64,000 nucleotides of DNA from Rhodothermales bacterium (GTDB lineage Bacteria > Bacteroidota > Rhodothermia > Rhodothermales > UBA10348), in NCBI GenBank assembly GCA_028284865.1, contig JANQQV010000013.1:1-64000 (forward strand). The letters are read 5' to 3'. Shown one piece after another: positions 15,381 through 23,793 of this stretch (position 1 is its first letter; each line of letters starts with the position of its first letter). The position numbers and the translations under genes were made by a program. The notes under the pieces are model-generated. The model saw only the letters and a program-made list of their open reading frames with translations, was not told where the DNA came from and searched no databases.

Positions 15381-18107
15381 TTATTTGAAGGTGATGCGCG
15401 TACCGAAGTTGAACGTGCGTGGGAGGCCGAGGAATACCTCAGCATCGTCAGCCATGCTGACTACGCCGTTGTCGCGGTATGCGTTGAAACGCGAGTTGTC
15501 CGTAGCGTCCTGGATGTAGAAGCTGTCGAACAGGTTGAAGACGTTTCCGAAGATGCGGATGTCGAAACGGGACGTTCCAAGCATGTCGCGGGGAATGTCG
15601 TAACCCACGTTCAGGTCGAACACATTGTACGAAGGCGTCTCCCAAACCTGACGGCCGGCGGTATCGATGTCCGTACGGCTGGTCGGGTCGAAGTCTGCGT
15701 AGAAGTTCGAGTAGCTACGGCCAATGAACTTGGCGTAGAGACCGTCAACCGGGAAGACCGTAATCGAGTAAGCAACCTGCGTCTGAGGTGCATCACCCAC
15801 TTTGAGGTCTTTCACATAGATGTTGATTTCTTCCTGGGAAGCAGGGTTGCCCTGATCCGGCGTGTAACGAGCCGTCACGTCGTCCGTGTAGTACCAGTCA
15901 CCGAAGGAGCTGGCAACATCGAAGCGGACGAGATCCAGCGGCTGGTAAGCCAGCTCGAGCTCAACACCCTGGTGCAGCGCGTTCAGACCGGTGATGTTGA
16001 CGAGACCGTCGTCACCGCTGATTTCCTGAACCGTACGCGTGATGGTGCGGTCATTCCACGTGGTGTGGTAGACATTGAATTTACCGGCAAACTTGCGATC
16101 CGTGGAACGGAAGTCAGCACCAGCTTCGAAGGCCACGAACGTTTCGTTCTGAGGATCTTCAAGGCGAGCACCGGTAAAGTCGTCGATGACACCGTCAAAG
16201 ATCGGCACTTTGGAAACGAAGCCGGCATTACCGAAGATCGATACGTTGTCGTTCAGCTCGAGGGAAGCACCACCTTTGACCTGGCCACCACCGAGGGTAC
16301 CGGAGTCAATCGTGAATGGGTTGCCGTCACCGCCATCGCGGAAGAAATCCTCGAAGGAGTAGCTGATGGCGGAGTAGCCAACCATACCGTAAGCAGAGAG
16401 AGCGTCTTTGCTGTACTCAGCCTGGGCAAAACCACCAATCCAGTCAACCGTGTTGGTGTTGTCGTAGTTGAAACGATCACCTGGCTGCAGGGAACGCTCA
16501 CCACCCCAGAAATCGGAGTCGGAGCGGAGGTAGCCGGTGCCACCGAGGAGGTCGCGAACCGTGCGGTAGTGCTGGATTTCAGCCGTACGCCAGTCGACAC
16601 CAACTTCAGCCGTCAGGTTTTCGTTGATCGTGCGCTTGAACTTGGAGATCGCGCCGATCGTGTACTGAACGTTGTGGCTGTTGCGGAGGATACCGCGGGA
16701 AGCGCCGTTGGCCTGGTTGCGATCGATCGTTGAAGCAACGTCGATGACGCGGGAAGGACCATCGTAATTCCAGCCCATGGAGCCGTGCGTACCGGTACCA
16801 CCACCTTTACCACCGGAGTAGTAGAGGACCGTTGACCACAGGGAGCGGTCGTTGATCTGGTAGTAGTGATTCAGGTTCAGCTGCGGCTTGTGGAAGAAGT
16901 TCTCACGCTCGTTGAGGTACTCATCCGAACCGCGATCAACATTGCCGAAACCGTTGTTCTGCTGCTCGCTCGGGAAGCTGAGACCACCAGGAACAACAGA
17001 AGCATTCTGGTTCCAGCGACGGCCGCCTTCCGGGAAGTCAGCCAGGATGGCATCGATTTCGCCGTCGGTCAGACCATCTTCTTCGAAGACTTCGCGAGCA
17101 TACTCATGATCGTATGCAGCGAGGTTCTGACGGTAGAGGTTCTGTCCGTGACGCTGAGGAGCACCTACAGCGTAGAAGTCGAGACGCTGTTTGTCGCTGA
17201 TGTTCCATGCAGCGGCGCCGTAGTAGGCCCATGCATCGGTCCAGGTACCATCGTAGTAGCCATCACCCGTCTTGCGGACGCCGGATACCGTGAAGGCGTA
17301 CTTGCCATTGATGAGGCCCGTGGAGAGGGAAACCGTGGACTTCAGGAAGCCGTCGTTTCCGACTTCCTGCTTGGCCAGGACCTGACGGGTGTTAGCCGTT
17401 GGATCGGTGATGATGTTCATCGTACCACCGATGGAAGGCGTGGCCAGGTTGACAGCGGAAAGACCGCGCTGCATCTGGATCGAAGAGGTGGCATCGCCGA
17501 CACCATCCCAGTTCGACCAGTAGACCCAGCCGTTTTCCATGTCGTTGACCGGAACACCGTTGATCATGATGGCCACGTTGCGCTGGTTGAAACCACGAAC
17601 GTTGACACGGGCATCACCGGCGCCACCACCCTGCTGGGTAGCGTAGACCGAAGGCGTCGTGTTCAGAACCATCGGAACGTCACGGGAGGCCAGCTCGCGC
17701 TGAACCTGAACCTTGTCGACGTTCGTGAAGGCAACAGGAGTTTTGCGCTCGACAGCACGGGAAGCGAAGACTTCCAGGGCTTCCAGCTGCTGGCTGGTGA
17801 AGTCAAGGGAGAAGTTGAGCGTAACGTCTGCATCGCGGACCGTTACGACTTCCGTAGCATCGTCATAGCCGATGAAGGTAGCCGTGAACGTGTGGGTGCC
17901 GCTTGGTACGCTGAGGGTGTAGCGTCCATTCTGGTCCGTAGCCGTACCGAGGGTCGTTCCCTCGACAACAACGTTGGCACCAGGCAGGGCATCACCGGTT
18001 TCAGAGTCAGAGACAACACCTGATACGGTGACCTGGGCATAGGCCGTTCCTGCGAACAGGAACATGACGACCAAAGCCAGGCTGCGGATACGTAGCATAG
18101 CGTTCAT
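15381..18107 (-). CDS. TonB-dependent receptor with carboxypeptidase-regulatory-like domain
   Basis: This is an outer-membrane TonB-dependent transporter of 908 residues from the ATG at 18107 (the alternative 18098 removes three). The signal peptide ends near AYAQ (residue 25). A carboxypeptidase-D-regulatory-like domain covers about residues 26-112 (SGVVSDSETGDALPGANV). Then come the plug domain (about 120-250, with VNVRGFNQRNVAIMINGVPVND) and the beta-barrel, ending RTFNFGTRITFK with a C-terminal aromatic/basic strand. No SusD partner lies next to it, so it is more like a stand-alone TonB receptor than a SusCD glycan system. The substrate is unknown. The two genes upstream on the same strand also carry regulatory-like domains at their N-termini. 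Confidence 0.92.
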   Translation of the reverse strand: MNAMLRIRSLALVVMFLFAGTAYAQVTVSGVVSDSETGDALPGANVVVEGTTLGTATDQNGRYTLSVPSGTHTFTATFIGYDDATEVVTVRDADVTLNFSLDFTSQQLEALEVFASRAVERKTPVAFTNVDKVQVQRELASRDVPMVLNTTPSVYATQQGGGAGDARVNVRGFNQRNVAIMINGVPVNDMENGWVYWSNWDGVGDATSSIQMQRGLSAVNLATPSIGGTMNIITDPTANTRQVLAKQEVGNDGFLKSTVSLSTGLINGKYAFTVSGVRKTGDGYYDGTWTDAWAYYGAAAWNISDKQRLDFYAVGAPQRHGQNLYRQNLAAYDHEYAREVFEEDGLTDGEIDAILADFPEGGRRWNQNASVVPGGLSFPSEQQNNGFGNVDRGSDEYLNERENFFHKPQLNLNHYYQINDRSLWSTVLYYSGGKGGGTGTHGSMGWNYDGPSRVIDVASTIDRNQANGASRGILRNSHNVQYTIGAISKFKRTINENLTAEVGVDWRTAEIQHYRTVRDLLGGTGYLRSDSDFWGGERSLQPGDRFNYDNTNTVDWIGGFAQAEYSKDALSAYGMVGYSAISYSFEDFFRDGGDGNPFTIDSGTLGGGQVKGGASLELNDNVSIFGNAGFVSKVPIFDGVIDDFTGARLEDPQNETFVAFEAGADFRSTDRKFAGKFNVYHTTWNDRTITRTVQEISGDDGLVNITGLNALHQGVELELAYQPLDLVRFDVASSFGDWYYTDDVTARYTPDQGNPASQEEINIYVKDLKVGDAPQTQVAYSITVFPVDGLYAKFIGRSYSNFYADFDPTSRTDIDTAGRQVWETPSYNVFDLNVGYDIPRDMLGTSRFDIRIFGNVFNLFDSFYIQDATDNSRFNAYRDNGVVSMADDAEVFLGLPRTFNFGTRITFK

Positions 18108-18144
18108 AACCAAGGAGTTGGTAGGTAGAGAAATGGGCGATTCC

Positions 18145-18176
18145 CAACGGTAATACCGCCGGGAGTTGACAGTCAA
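18145..18176 (-). promoter_or_regulatory. Candidate Bacteroidota-type promoter of the TonB receptor
   Basis: On the minus strand TTGAC (18172-18176) is followed about 21 bases later by TACCGTTG (18145-18152). This matches the Bacteroidota -7 consensus TAnnTTTG at all but one position. It would start transcription some 30-35 bases before the ATG at 18107. Weak support: visual match only. Confidence 0.35.
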
Positions 18177-18245
18177 GCAATGGTACCAACTGTGGATATC
18201 TCGATTGTGAACGACGCGGGAATACAGCATTACCGATTCGTGAAG

Positions 18246-18279
18246 GAATAGGCCCCAGAAGCGCTTTCAGGGCCTATTC
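18246..18279. terminator. Hairpin after the regulatory-domain protein gene
   Basis: GAATAGGCCC (18246-18255) and GGGCCTATTC (18270-18279) pair perfectly. It lies ten bases after the stop of the minus-strand gene that begins at 19434. No long T-run follows, so it may be a weak or partial terminator before the TonB-receptor gene. Confidence 0.55.
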
Positions 18280-18288
18280 GCGTGCCCT

Positions 18289-19434
18289 TCACTCGTTCTC
18301 TGGTCGATATTCCTTTGGGAGTAGATCCGCGATCCGCTCGAACGACATGTATCCGTAGTACATGATCGAATACGGGTCCAAGACATTACCCTGCAAATCG
18401 AGGGTAGAAGGACCGCCTCGGAGCCGTACCCAGGAGTACTGCATATCCCGTGGATCGCCTGAGTGCTCGAGCCGTTGCCAGCGTGCATACGCCCGGTCTT
18501 CCCGCTCGCGCGTGTACACGACCTGGAGGTATCCCGGGAAAGCGAACGAGCGATCTTGCACACTTTCGCCATCCCCCAGATAGATCACCGGGTTTACGGC
18601 GAACTGCGGTTTGCGGAAAGGTGCCGCGCTATTGCGTTCGAACTCACTCTGCCGGCCTACTTCACCGGGGTTGTCTACCTGATAGACGAGGAAGCCTTCC
18701 TGCCGCGTTCGGTCTTCCATCACACTCTGGAAAAAGTGCTGGCCACTTCCGAGCCACGCCTTCTCGCGATTCTCTTTCCAGCGTTCGGCTTCTTCGGCAT
18801 TGGCTGGCAGCAGTTCGGTGAAATAGGATTCGCCATCCTGCCAGGTCTCGTCTCCGTCGACAATGAACTGGTGCAGGTGATGCTCCAGACGATAGCCCAG
18901 GGCCTTGTTTTCGATGACGAGCGGCTCCGAGGAGGTGGCGAACAGGGCACCTTCGTGGATATCGAAGTCCAACACCTCCGGGTTGAGCATCCTCACCGAC
19001 TCGGCGTTCCGGGTTGCTCCGAGGAAGAACTCGGTAAACGATTCAAGGTGTTCGTCCCAGTCCGGATCGCGCTCGTCCGTCACCGAGATCTCGCCCAGTA
19101 CCATGACATCTTCGGCCAGATCGTAATTGAGGAGGTACGATCTAGGAGCGCGAATCATGACATCGTGGGTCTGGGTCTTGTGACCCACACGTGAGACGAC
19201 CAAGCGGTGTGCTCCCAACGGAAGGGTAAACACATAACGGCCCGTCGAGTCACTGATGGCGCCGATGCCTGAACGCGAAACGAAAATGTGGACACCATCA
19301 AGTGGTGTACCGGTACCCGCTTCTCGCACCGTACCTTCAAGGCGCGCACGGGCCTGCTGCTGAGCGACCACCGGGAGAGCGGTTGCACAAAGGAGCAGGA
19401 TCAGCAGGAGGTGTTTGGCTTCGGGACGTCTCAT
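18289..19434 (-). CDS. Exported carboxypeptidase-regulatory-like domain protein
   Basis: The product has 381 residues with a signal peptide (to about VVAQ, residue 25). Residues 32-110 form a carboxypeptidase-D-regulatory-like beta-sandwich (LEGTVREAGTGTPLDGVHIF ... GRYVFTLPLGAHRLVVSRVGH). The remaining 270 residues contain no metal-binding peptidase motif and match no family known to me. They are rich in Glu, Arg and Tyr. It is placed between an Ig-domain lipoprotein and a TonB receptor on the same strand, suggesting a cell-surface role. The function is unknown. Confidence 0.75.
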   Translation of the reverse strand: MRRPEAKHLLLILLLCATALPVVAQQQARARLEGTVREAGTGTPLDGVHIFVSRSGIGAISDSTGRYVFTLPLGAHRLVVSRVGHKTQTHDVMIRAPRSYLLNYDLAEDVMVLGEISVTDERDPDWDEHLESFTEFFLGATRNAESVRMLNPEVLDFDIHEGALFATSSEPLVIENKALGYRLEHHLHQFIVDGDETWQDGESYFTELLPANAEEAERWKENREKAWLGSGQHFFQSVMEDRTRQEGFLVYQVDNPGEVGRQSEFERNSAAPFRKPQFAVNPVIYLGDGESVQDRSFAFPGYLQVVYTREREDRAYARWQRLEHSGDPRDMQYSWVRLRGGPSTLDLQGNVLDPYSIMYYGYMSFERIADLLPKEYRPENE

Positions 19435-19492
19435 CAGGCATTTGTTTGCCTTTGAGACGGATGGAAGTCAATCCCGTTTCAACCGAGAGCGG

Positions 19493-21001
19493 TTATCGCG
19501 TTTCGACGACTGTCGGATCGAGGGCGATTTCCCAGCTGCCATCAGCGTTCTGAATCACTCTCGCACCGTCGGTCTGAACGGCAGGTTCGCCGGCAGGGCC
19601 GAGTACGATGATGATCTGACCATTTGGACCGCTCACGGCGATCTCGATGGCATTGACCACCGGGACCTCCGGATCTGTTGGATCGATATCCTCGCTGACC
19701 ACAAAGCTGAACTCAGTCACACCCGGCCCGCGGACCACATGCTCGTAGTTGATACCTCCAACGAATGCGGAGTCCTCAATACGGGCAGATGTTGTGCCAC
19801 CCACCTGGATGGCCGTTCCGGTTACGAATACCGAAAAACTGGTTCCGGGCGCAAGCGGGTTGCCGTTATAGTCGGTGACGGTCACATTGTAGACCTGATT
19901 AACTCGTGCCACACCAGGCGACACGTTCAGTACCGGTGATCCTGAGAAGATGACCGGAGTCACGGCGACCACATCATTCTGTTGATCGTCTGCCGTTCGG
20001 GCCGTGACATGCACGATGCCATCAGCGGGAAGGGGGTTGGCAGACAACAGGTTTACGGATCCCTGACCATTATCGTCTGTCAGGGTGGAGCCACCCACTA
20101 CGCCATGAGTCGTCGAAAAGTACACAGACGTTCCCGCACGAACGGGGTTCGAATACTTGTCACCGACGATTACGCTCATTGAATTTGACAGACCGAAAGC
20201 AAGCAAGCCAGGGTAGTTGCGAACGGCGGGTCCCAAGCTGAAATGATCCTGATTGGGGAGACCACCGTGAATGGTCACCGCAATGGGCTGCGATCGAATG
20301 GTGCGGCCCTCGATCGTGGCTTCAGCGACGATCTGGACAACGCCAGCACGCGTTCCGGACGAAATGACCATGTTCACGATCCCGTTGTTGTCCGATTCGG
20401 CAACGGCAGGACTGATGTATTCGCCACCTCCTGGGTGGGCTCCGAAACTGAATCGCACCTGAGCGGCCTGATCAAGAATCACAGGACGACCCAGGGAATC
20501 GGCGATCTGGAACGTGAGGCTGGCCTGCTCTTCTGATCCGGATTCGCGAACGCCCATGGAAAGCGCGCTTTGCTCGAGCAGGATGATGTTTGATGCCTGA
20601 CCGGACTCGGCTGCCTGCGCGGCGATCGGAATCAGGGTGAAAGTGGGTACCTGGAGCGTGCGGCCGGCAATGGCCAGAACCGGCAGGGCATTGGATTGAA
20701 AACCGTCAGCGTTGGCGATGACCTGCAGATCCATGGTCGAATCGATTTCGACGTCGAAGGTGTACGCACCGGAAGAATCCGCTTCGAAGAGCAGATCGTA
20801 GGGGAGAACCCGAACGAAAGCGTTCGTGATCGGATTGTTGGTGCGCTCATTGAGAATCTGTCCGGTCAACGTAACCAGTCCACTCTGGTCATCGCTGTCA
20901 GAAGAGAAAGCGTCGCAGCCCGTCAGCGTGACAGCGGCGAGCAGCAGGACGAAAAGCGCCCGTGAGGTCGAATAAACCCCTGTAGTGCGAAAAAATGGCA
21001 T
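19493..21001 (-). CDS. Ig-like-domain surface lipoprotein
   Basis: The 502-residue lipoprotein has lipobox LTGC at about residues 26-29. A carboxypeptidase-regulatory-like domain follows at about residues 42-118 (TLTGQILNERTNNPITNAFVRV). Repeated bacterial Ig-like (Big_1/invasin type) units come next, with the recurring pattern DxxGxVxVxLxSG...AGxVxVxA (for example near residues 205-225 and 300-330). Such proteins are usually surface adhesins or structural anchors in the outer membrane. It is the first gene of a same-strand trio with the next two, 58 bases before the following gene. Confidence 0.8.
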   Translation of the reverse strand: MPFFRTTGVYSTSRALFVLLLAAVTLTGCDAFSSDSDDQSGLVTLTGQILNERTNNPITNAFVRVLPYDLLFEADSSGAYTFDVEIDSTMDLQVIANADGFQSNALPVLAIAGRTLQVPTFTLIPIAAQAAESGQASNIILLEQSALSMGVRESGSEEQASLTFQIADSLGRPVILDQAAQVRFSFGAHPGGGEYISPAVAESDNNGIVNMVISSGTRAGVVQIVAEATIEGRTIRSQPIAVTIHGGLPNQDHFSLGPAVRNYPGLLAFGLSNSMSVIVGDKYSNPVRAGTSVYFSTTHGVVGGSTLTDDNGQGSVNLLSANPLPADGIVHVTARTADDQQNDVVAVTPVIFSGSPVLNVSPGVARVNQVYNVTVTDYNGNPLAPGTSFSVFVTGTAIQVGGTTSARIEDSAFVGGINYEHVVRGPGVTEFSFVVSEDIDPTDPEVPVVNAIEIAVSGPNGQIIIVLGPAGEPAVQTDGARVIQNADGSWEIALDPTVVETR

Positions 21002-21265
21002 GGGTAGCTCCAGAATGCGATTTCAGGCTTATCGGGGGTATCGACGGTCACCAGTCCACCTTAAACCTCTCCTGGGGACCGTTTGTCGAGCCACCATCCG
21101 CAGAGGAGGGCGTCTTTGTGGAGACTATTAAGATTCCGTGAACAGGAAACTGAACCGTCCTCCCGAGCAAATAAGCAGGTCCCGACTTTTTACGGCCCGG
21201 CGCAGCGATGAAACCCACTTTTCTCGCTGCATTTCAGAAGGGTCTCACAGAACTTCCTACGTCCC

Positions 21266-21577
21266 ATGGCGATCAAAACGATCGATATGAACCGCCTCGC
21301 GGCGCTTACTGGCAACCTCTACGAGTCCGTTGCCGTGCTCTCCAAGCGCTCCCGCCAGGTCTCCACCAACGTCAAGAACGAGCTGGACGACAAGCTGGCC
21401 TATTTCGAAGGATTTGAGCAGGAGCTCGAAGATCCTCGCTTCCAGGAGGAGCAGGCCAAGGTCTCAATCGAATACGAGGTCAAGCCTGAGCCTACTGAGA
21501 TGGCCATCGACGAAATGCTCGAAGGCGATGTCTACTTCCGTCGCCCTTCCGAGGAAGACGACCAGATCCTCTTCTAG
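21266..21577 (+). CDS. rpoZ: DNA-directed RNA polymerase omega subunit
   Basis: This 103-residue protein has the Bacteroidota form of omega: a short lead, then LTGNLYESVAVLSKRSRQVS (residues 14-33), a helix predicted to clamp the beta-prime C-terminus. An acidic tail follows. Omega helps RNA polymerase assembly and, in some bacteria, the ppGpp response. The ATG at 21266 was chosen because it begins the conserved region with the usual seven to ten residue lead. It is followed by one of the strongest terminators in the window. Confidence 0.8.
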   Translation: MAIKTIDMNRLAALTGNLYESVAVLSKRSRQVSTNVKNELDDKLAYFEGFEQELEDPRFQEEQAKVSIEYEVKPEPTEMAIDEMLEGDVYFRRPSEEDDQILF

Positions 21578-21623
21578 GGTGATCAACAGTATTTTACGCT
21601 TCGAACTTGGTTCGACGTCCCGA

Positions 21624-21657
21624 CGGGGCGGCTGCGCAGCAGCCGCCCCGTTTTTTT
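21624..21657 (+). terminator. Strong intrinsic terminator after rpoZ
   Basis: CGGGGCGGCTGC (21624-21635) pairs perfectly with GCAGCCGCCCCG (21639-21650), followed by seven T (21651-21657). It is a textbook rho-independent terminator. Confidence 0.95.
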
Positions 21658-21809
21658 ATGGGTGAGATGACGGTCGTCCTGATCTGCGGCAACCTCATGC
21701 GAAAAGACCGGGTTCGGAAAACCGTCACACGCTTTGTACGGGAATTCCCCCTTGACGGAACGATCGCCTTCGCCCAGATTCGTGCCTTCTCTTGTTCAAC
21801 CCCCGAGAA

Positions 21810-22583
21810 ATGGCCCCGGACTGGACCATATGGACGTATTCGTGGACGGCTTTAGCCTTCCTGACCTTCGTGGTGCTCCTGGTGCGCACGGCCCCATACG
21901 GTCGCCACAAAGCCGCTGGTTGGGGTCCTGACATTCCTCATCGCGTGGGCTGGATCATCATGGAAGCGGTCTCCCCGCTCATGTTGATTCTGGTCGGCTT
22001 GCTGGTGGCCTCCGGAAACGGGATGCAATGGACGCCCTGGCATCTGCTTCTATTCGGCGCCTGGATTGCTCACTATCTCTATCGTGCCTTCTGGTATCCC
22101 TTCTTGATGCGTTGGGAAAATCGTCGGATGCCGTTGGTCATCATGTTCAGTGCCATCACGTTCAATCTCATCAACGGAGGGCTGAACGGATCCCATCTTG
22201 CTGCACGGCCTGCACTGGAACTGACATCTCCCTTGGTGCTTCTCGGAGGATCGCTTTTCCTCCTTGGTCTGGCCATAAATGTGCACGCCGATGCCATCCT
22301 GCGATCCTTGCGCAAACCCGGGGAGACCGGATACCGGATTCCCGAACGCGGACTGTATCGATGGGTCTCCTGCCCGAACTACCTGGGTGAGATGATGGAG
22401 TGGATCGGATTTGCGCTGATGGCTCTGACTCCCGCTGCCATAGCGTTTGCTGTCTGGACGATCGCCAATCTCTTACCTCGAGCTCTGGCACACCACCGAT
22501 GGTACCGCGAGGAGTTTCCGATGTATCCCGCAAGCAGAAGGGCCGTAGTCCCTTTCATCGTGAGAGGTCGATTCCTACCATGA
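21810..22583 (+). CDS. Steroid 5-alpha-reductase-like membrane protein
   Basis: The product has 257 residues with six to seven membrane helices. The C-terminal third carries the signature of the steroid-5-alpha-reductase/isoprenylcysteine methyltransferase superfamily: GYRIPERGLYRWVSCPNYLGEMMEWIG-type sequence around residues 178-204. A final HHRWYREEFPMYPASRRAVVPF follows. Superfamily members bind NADPH or S-adenosylmethionine at this place; the EF/YP ending is closer to 5-alpha-reductases. The substrate in bacteria is unknown (an enone lipid or fatty acyl chain is possible). ATG 21810 is preferred to TTG 21792. It is followed after 28 bases by a membrane Fe-S protein. Confidence 0.82.
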   Translation: MAPDWTIWTYSWTALAFLTFVVLLVRTAPYGRHKAAGWGPDIPHRVGWIIMEAVSPLMLILVGLLVASGNGMQWTPWHLLLFGAWIAHYLYRAFWYPFLMRWENRRMPLVIMFSAITFNLINGGLNGSHLAARPALELTSPLVLLGGSLFLLGLAINVHADAILRSLRKPGETGYRIPERGLYRWVSCPNYLGEMMEWIGFALMALTPAAIAFAVWTIANLLPRALAHHRWYREEFPMYPASRRAVVPFIVRGRFLP

Positions 22584-22611
22584 CGCCCCGTCAACCCCGT
22601 TCGCTCGAGCT

Positions 22612-23652
22612 GTGAATCCCAGGACACAGACATCTTCGGTCCCGCTCTCACCCGCATCCCGCTGGATGTGGACCGGTGCGCAGTGGCTGGTCTTGCTGGC
22701 GACGGTGGCGTTGATCGTTGGTCTGTTCATGCAGCCCGACCGCACCCTGGATATCCTGTGGTTTGTGCTGATTCCCGTGCTTCCCGCCACGTTCCTGATG
22801 AATGCCGGGCTTTGGCGCGGGATCTGCCCGCTGGCAACGTTGAATACGCTGGCCCCAAATGAACGTGGCGCAACGCTATCGCGTGCCTGGATTACGTGGT
22901 CCGCAGCCATCGGTATCGCCTTGTTGTTCATTCTCGTGCCTGCCCGCCACCTGCTGTTCAATACGAGCGGATTCTGGCTGGCCATCGTCATTGCGGCCGT
23001 GGCCGTATTGGCTTTCGTGATGGGCTTCTTCGTTCGCGAAAAAGGCGGATTCTGCAATTCCATCTGCCCGGTGTTGCCTGTGGAGAAGCTCTACGGTCAG
23101 TCGCCGTTGGTCGCCGTGCGCAATCCGAGATGTGTCCCATGCACATTGTGCACTTCACGCGGATGCCTCGATCTCGATCCGAGCATTTCTGTCCGGACGG
23201 CTGTCGGGAACGGAAGTGGTGTCCGGGAATGGATCCGAACACCATTCGGTGTCTTTGCCGCTGCGTTTCCTGGATTCGTATTCGGCTACTTCCAGGTCGC
23301 GGATGTGCCTATCACTGAATGGATGACCGTGTATGGCACCATCCTGGCATGGGCATTGGGGAGCCTTGCAGGATTTGCACTGCTGGCCGCCATCCTTCGC
23401 ATCTCGACGTTCCGCTTGATGCCTTTCCTCGGTGCCCTGGCCGTAGGCGTCTACTATTGGTATGCCGCCCCCGCGTCGATGGACAACTTCGGACTTCCAG
23501 GCGGTGAAATCCTGAAGTGGGCGTTGCTGGCTTTCGTCGCCTTCTGGCTCGTCCGGGCGCTGCAGCGGGCTCGTGGACAAGAAGCACCGCAACGCCCCGT
23601 GGCTGCGCATCCTGTAGCGCCGCGTTTTCCGTTGGGCAGTCCCCCTCGTTGA
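22612..23652 (+). CDS. NapH/NosR-like polytopic membrane iron-sulfur protein
   Basis: The 346-residue protein starts at GTG and has about nine membrane helices. Cys motifs recall NapH/NosR/CcoG-type membrane ferredoxins: GICPLATLN near residue 70, GGFCNSICPVLPVEKLYG near residue 145, and a cluster-like CVPCTLCTSRGC near residue 171 (Cx2Cx2Cx4C). The last spacing is one residue longer than a standard 4Fe-4S ferredoxin motif, and no second ferredoxin motif is present. It would carry electrons in or across the membrane. The close link to the steroid-reductase-like gene suggests a shared pathway (inference). Confidence 0.7.
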   Translation: MNPRTQTSSVPLSPASRWMWTGAQWLVLLATVALIVGLFMQPDRTLDILWFVLIPVLPATFLMNAGLWRGICPLATLNTLAPNERGATLSRAWITWSAAIGIALLFILVPARHLLFNTSGFWLAIVIAAVAVLAFVMGFFVREKGGFCNSICPVLPVEKLYGQSPLVAVRNPRCVPCTLCTSRGCLDLDPSISVRTAVGNGSGVREWIRTPFGVFAAAFPGFVFGYFQVADVPITEWMTVYGTILAWALGSLAGFALLAAILRISTFRLMPFLGALAVGVYYWYAAPASMDNFGLPGGEILKWALLAFVAFWLVRALQRARGQEAPQRPVAAHPVAPRFPLGSPPR

Positions 23653-23793
23653 ATCTTGACGGGCAGACCGGAAACGATTGGATTCTGGTCGGGTATCCTT
23701 TGATTCGGTCGCCATTTGCGGGCGCTGCATGTGAGCAGCTACCCCAACGGAACGCGCCGATCCCGACTCCATCTCCCACATCGGATTGCCTGA

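Noticed and set aside
15372-16733. Long open frame (about 450 codons) on the plus strand
   Set aside because: It lies entirely antisense to the TonB-receptor gene, whose protein has clear domain structure. The Val/Glu/Arg-rich translation is a shadow of a GC-rich gene.
15381-18107. SusC/SusD glycan-uptake locus
   Set aside because: No SusD-like gene follows or precedes the receptor, and no glycoside hydrolase is nearby.
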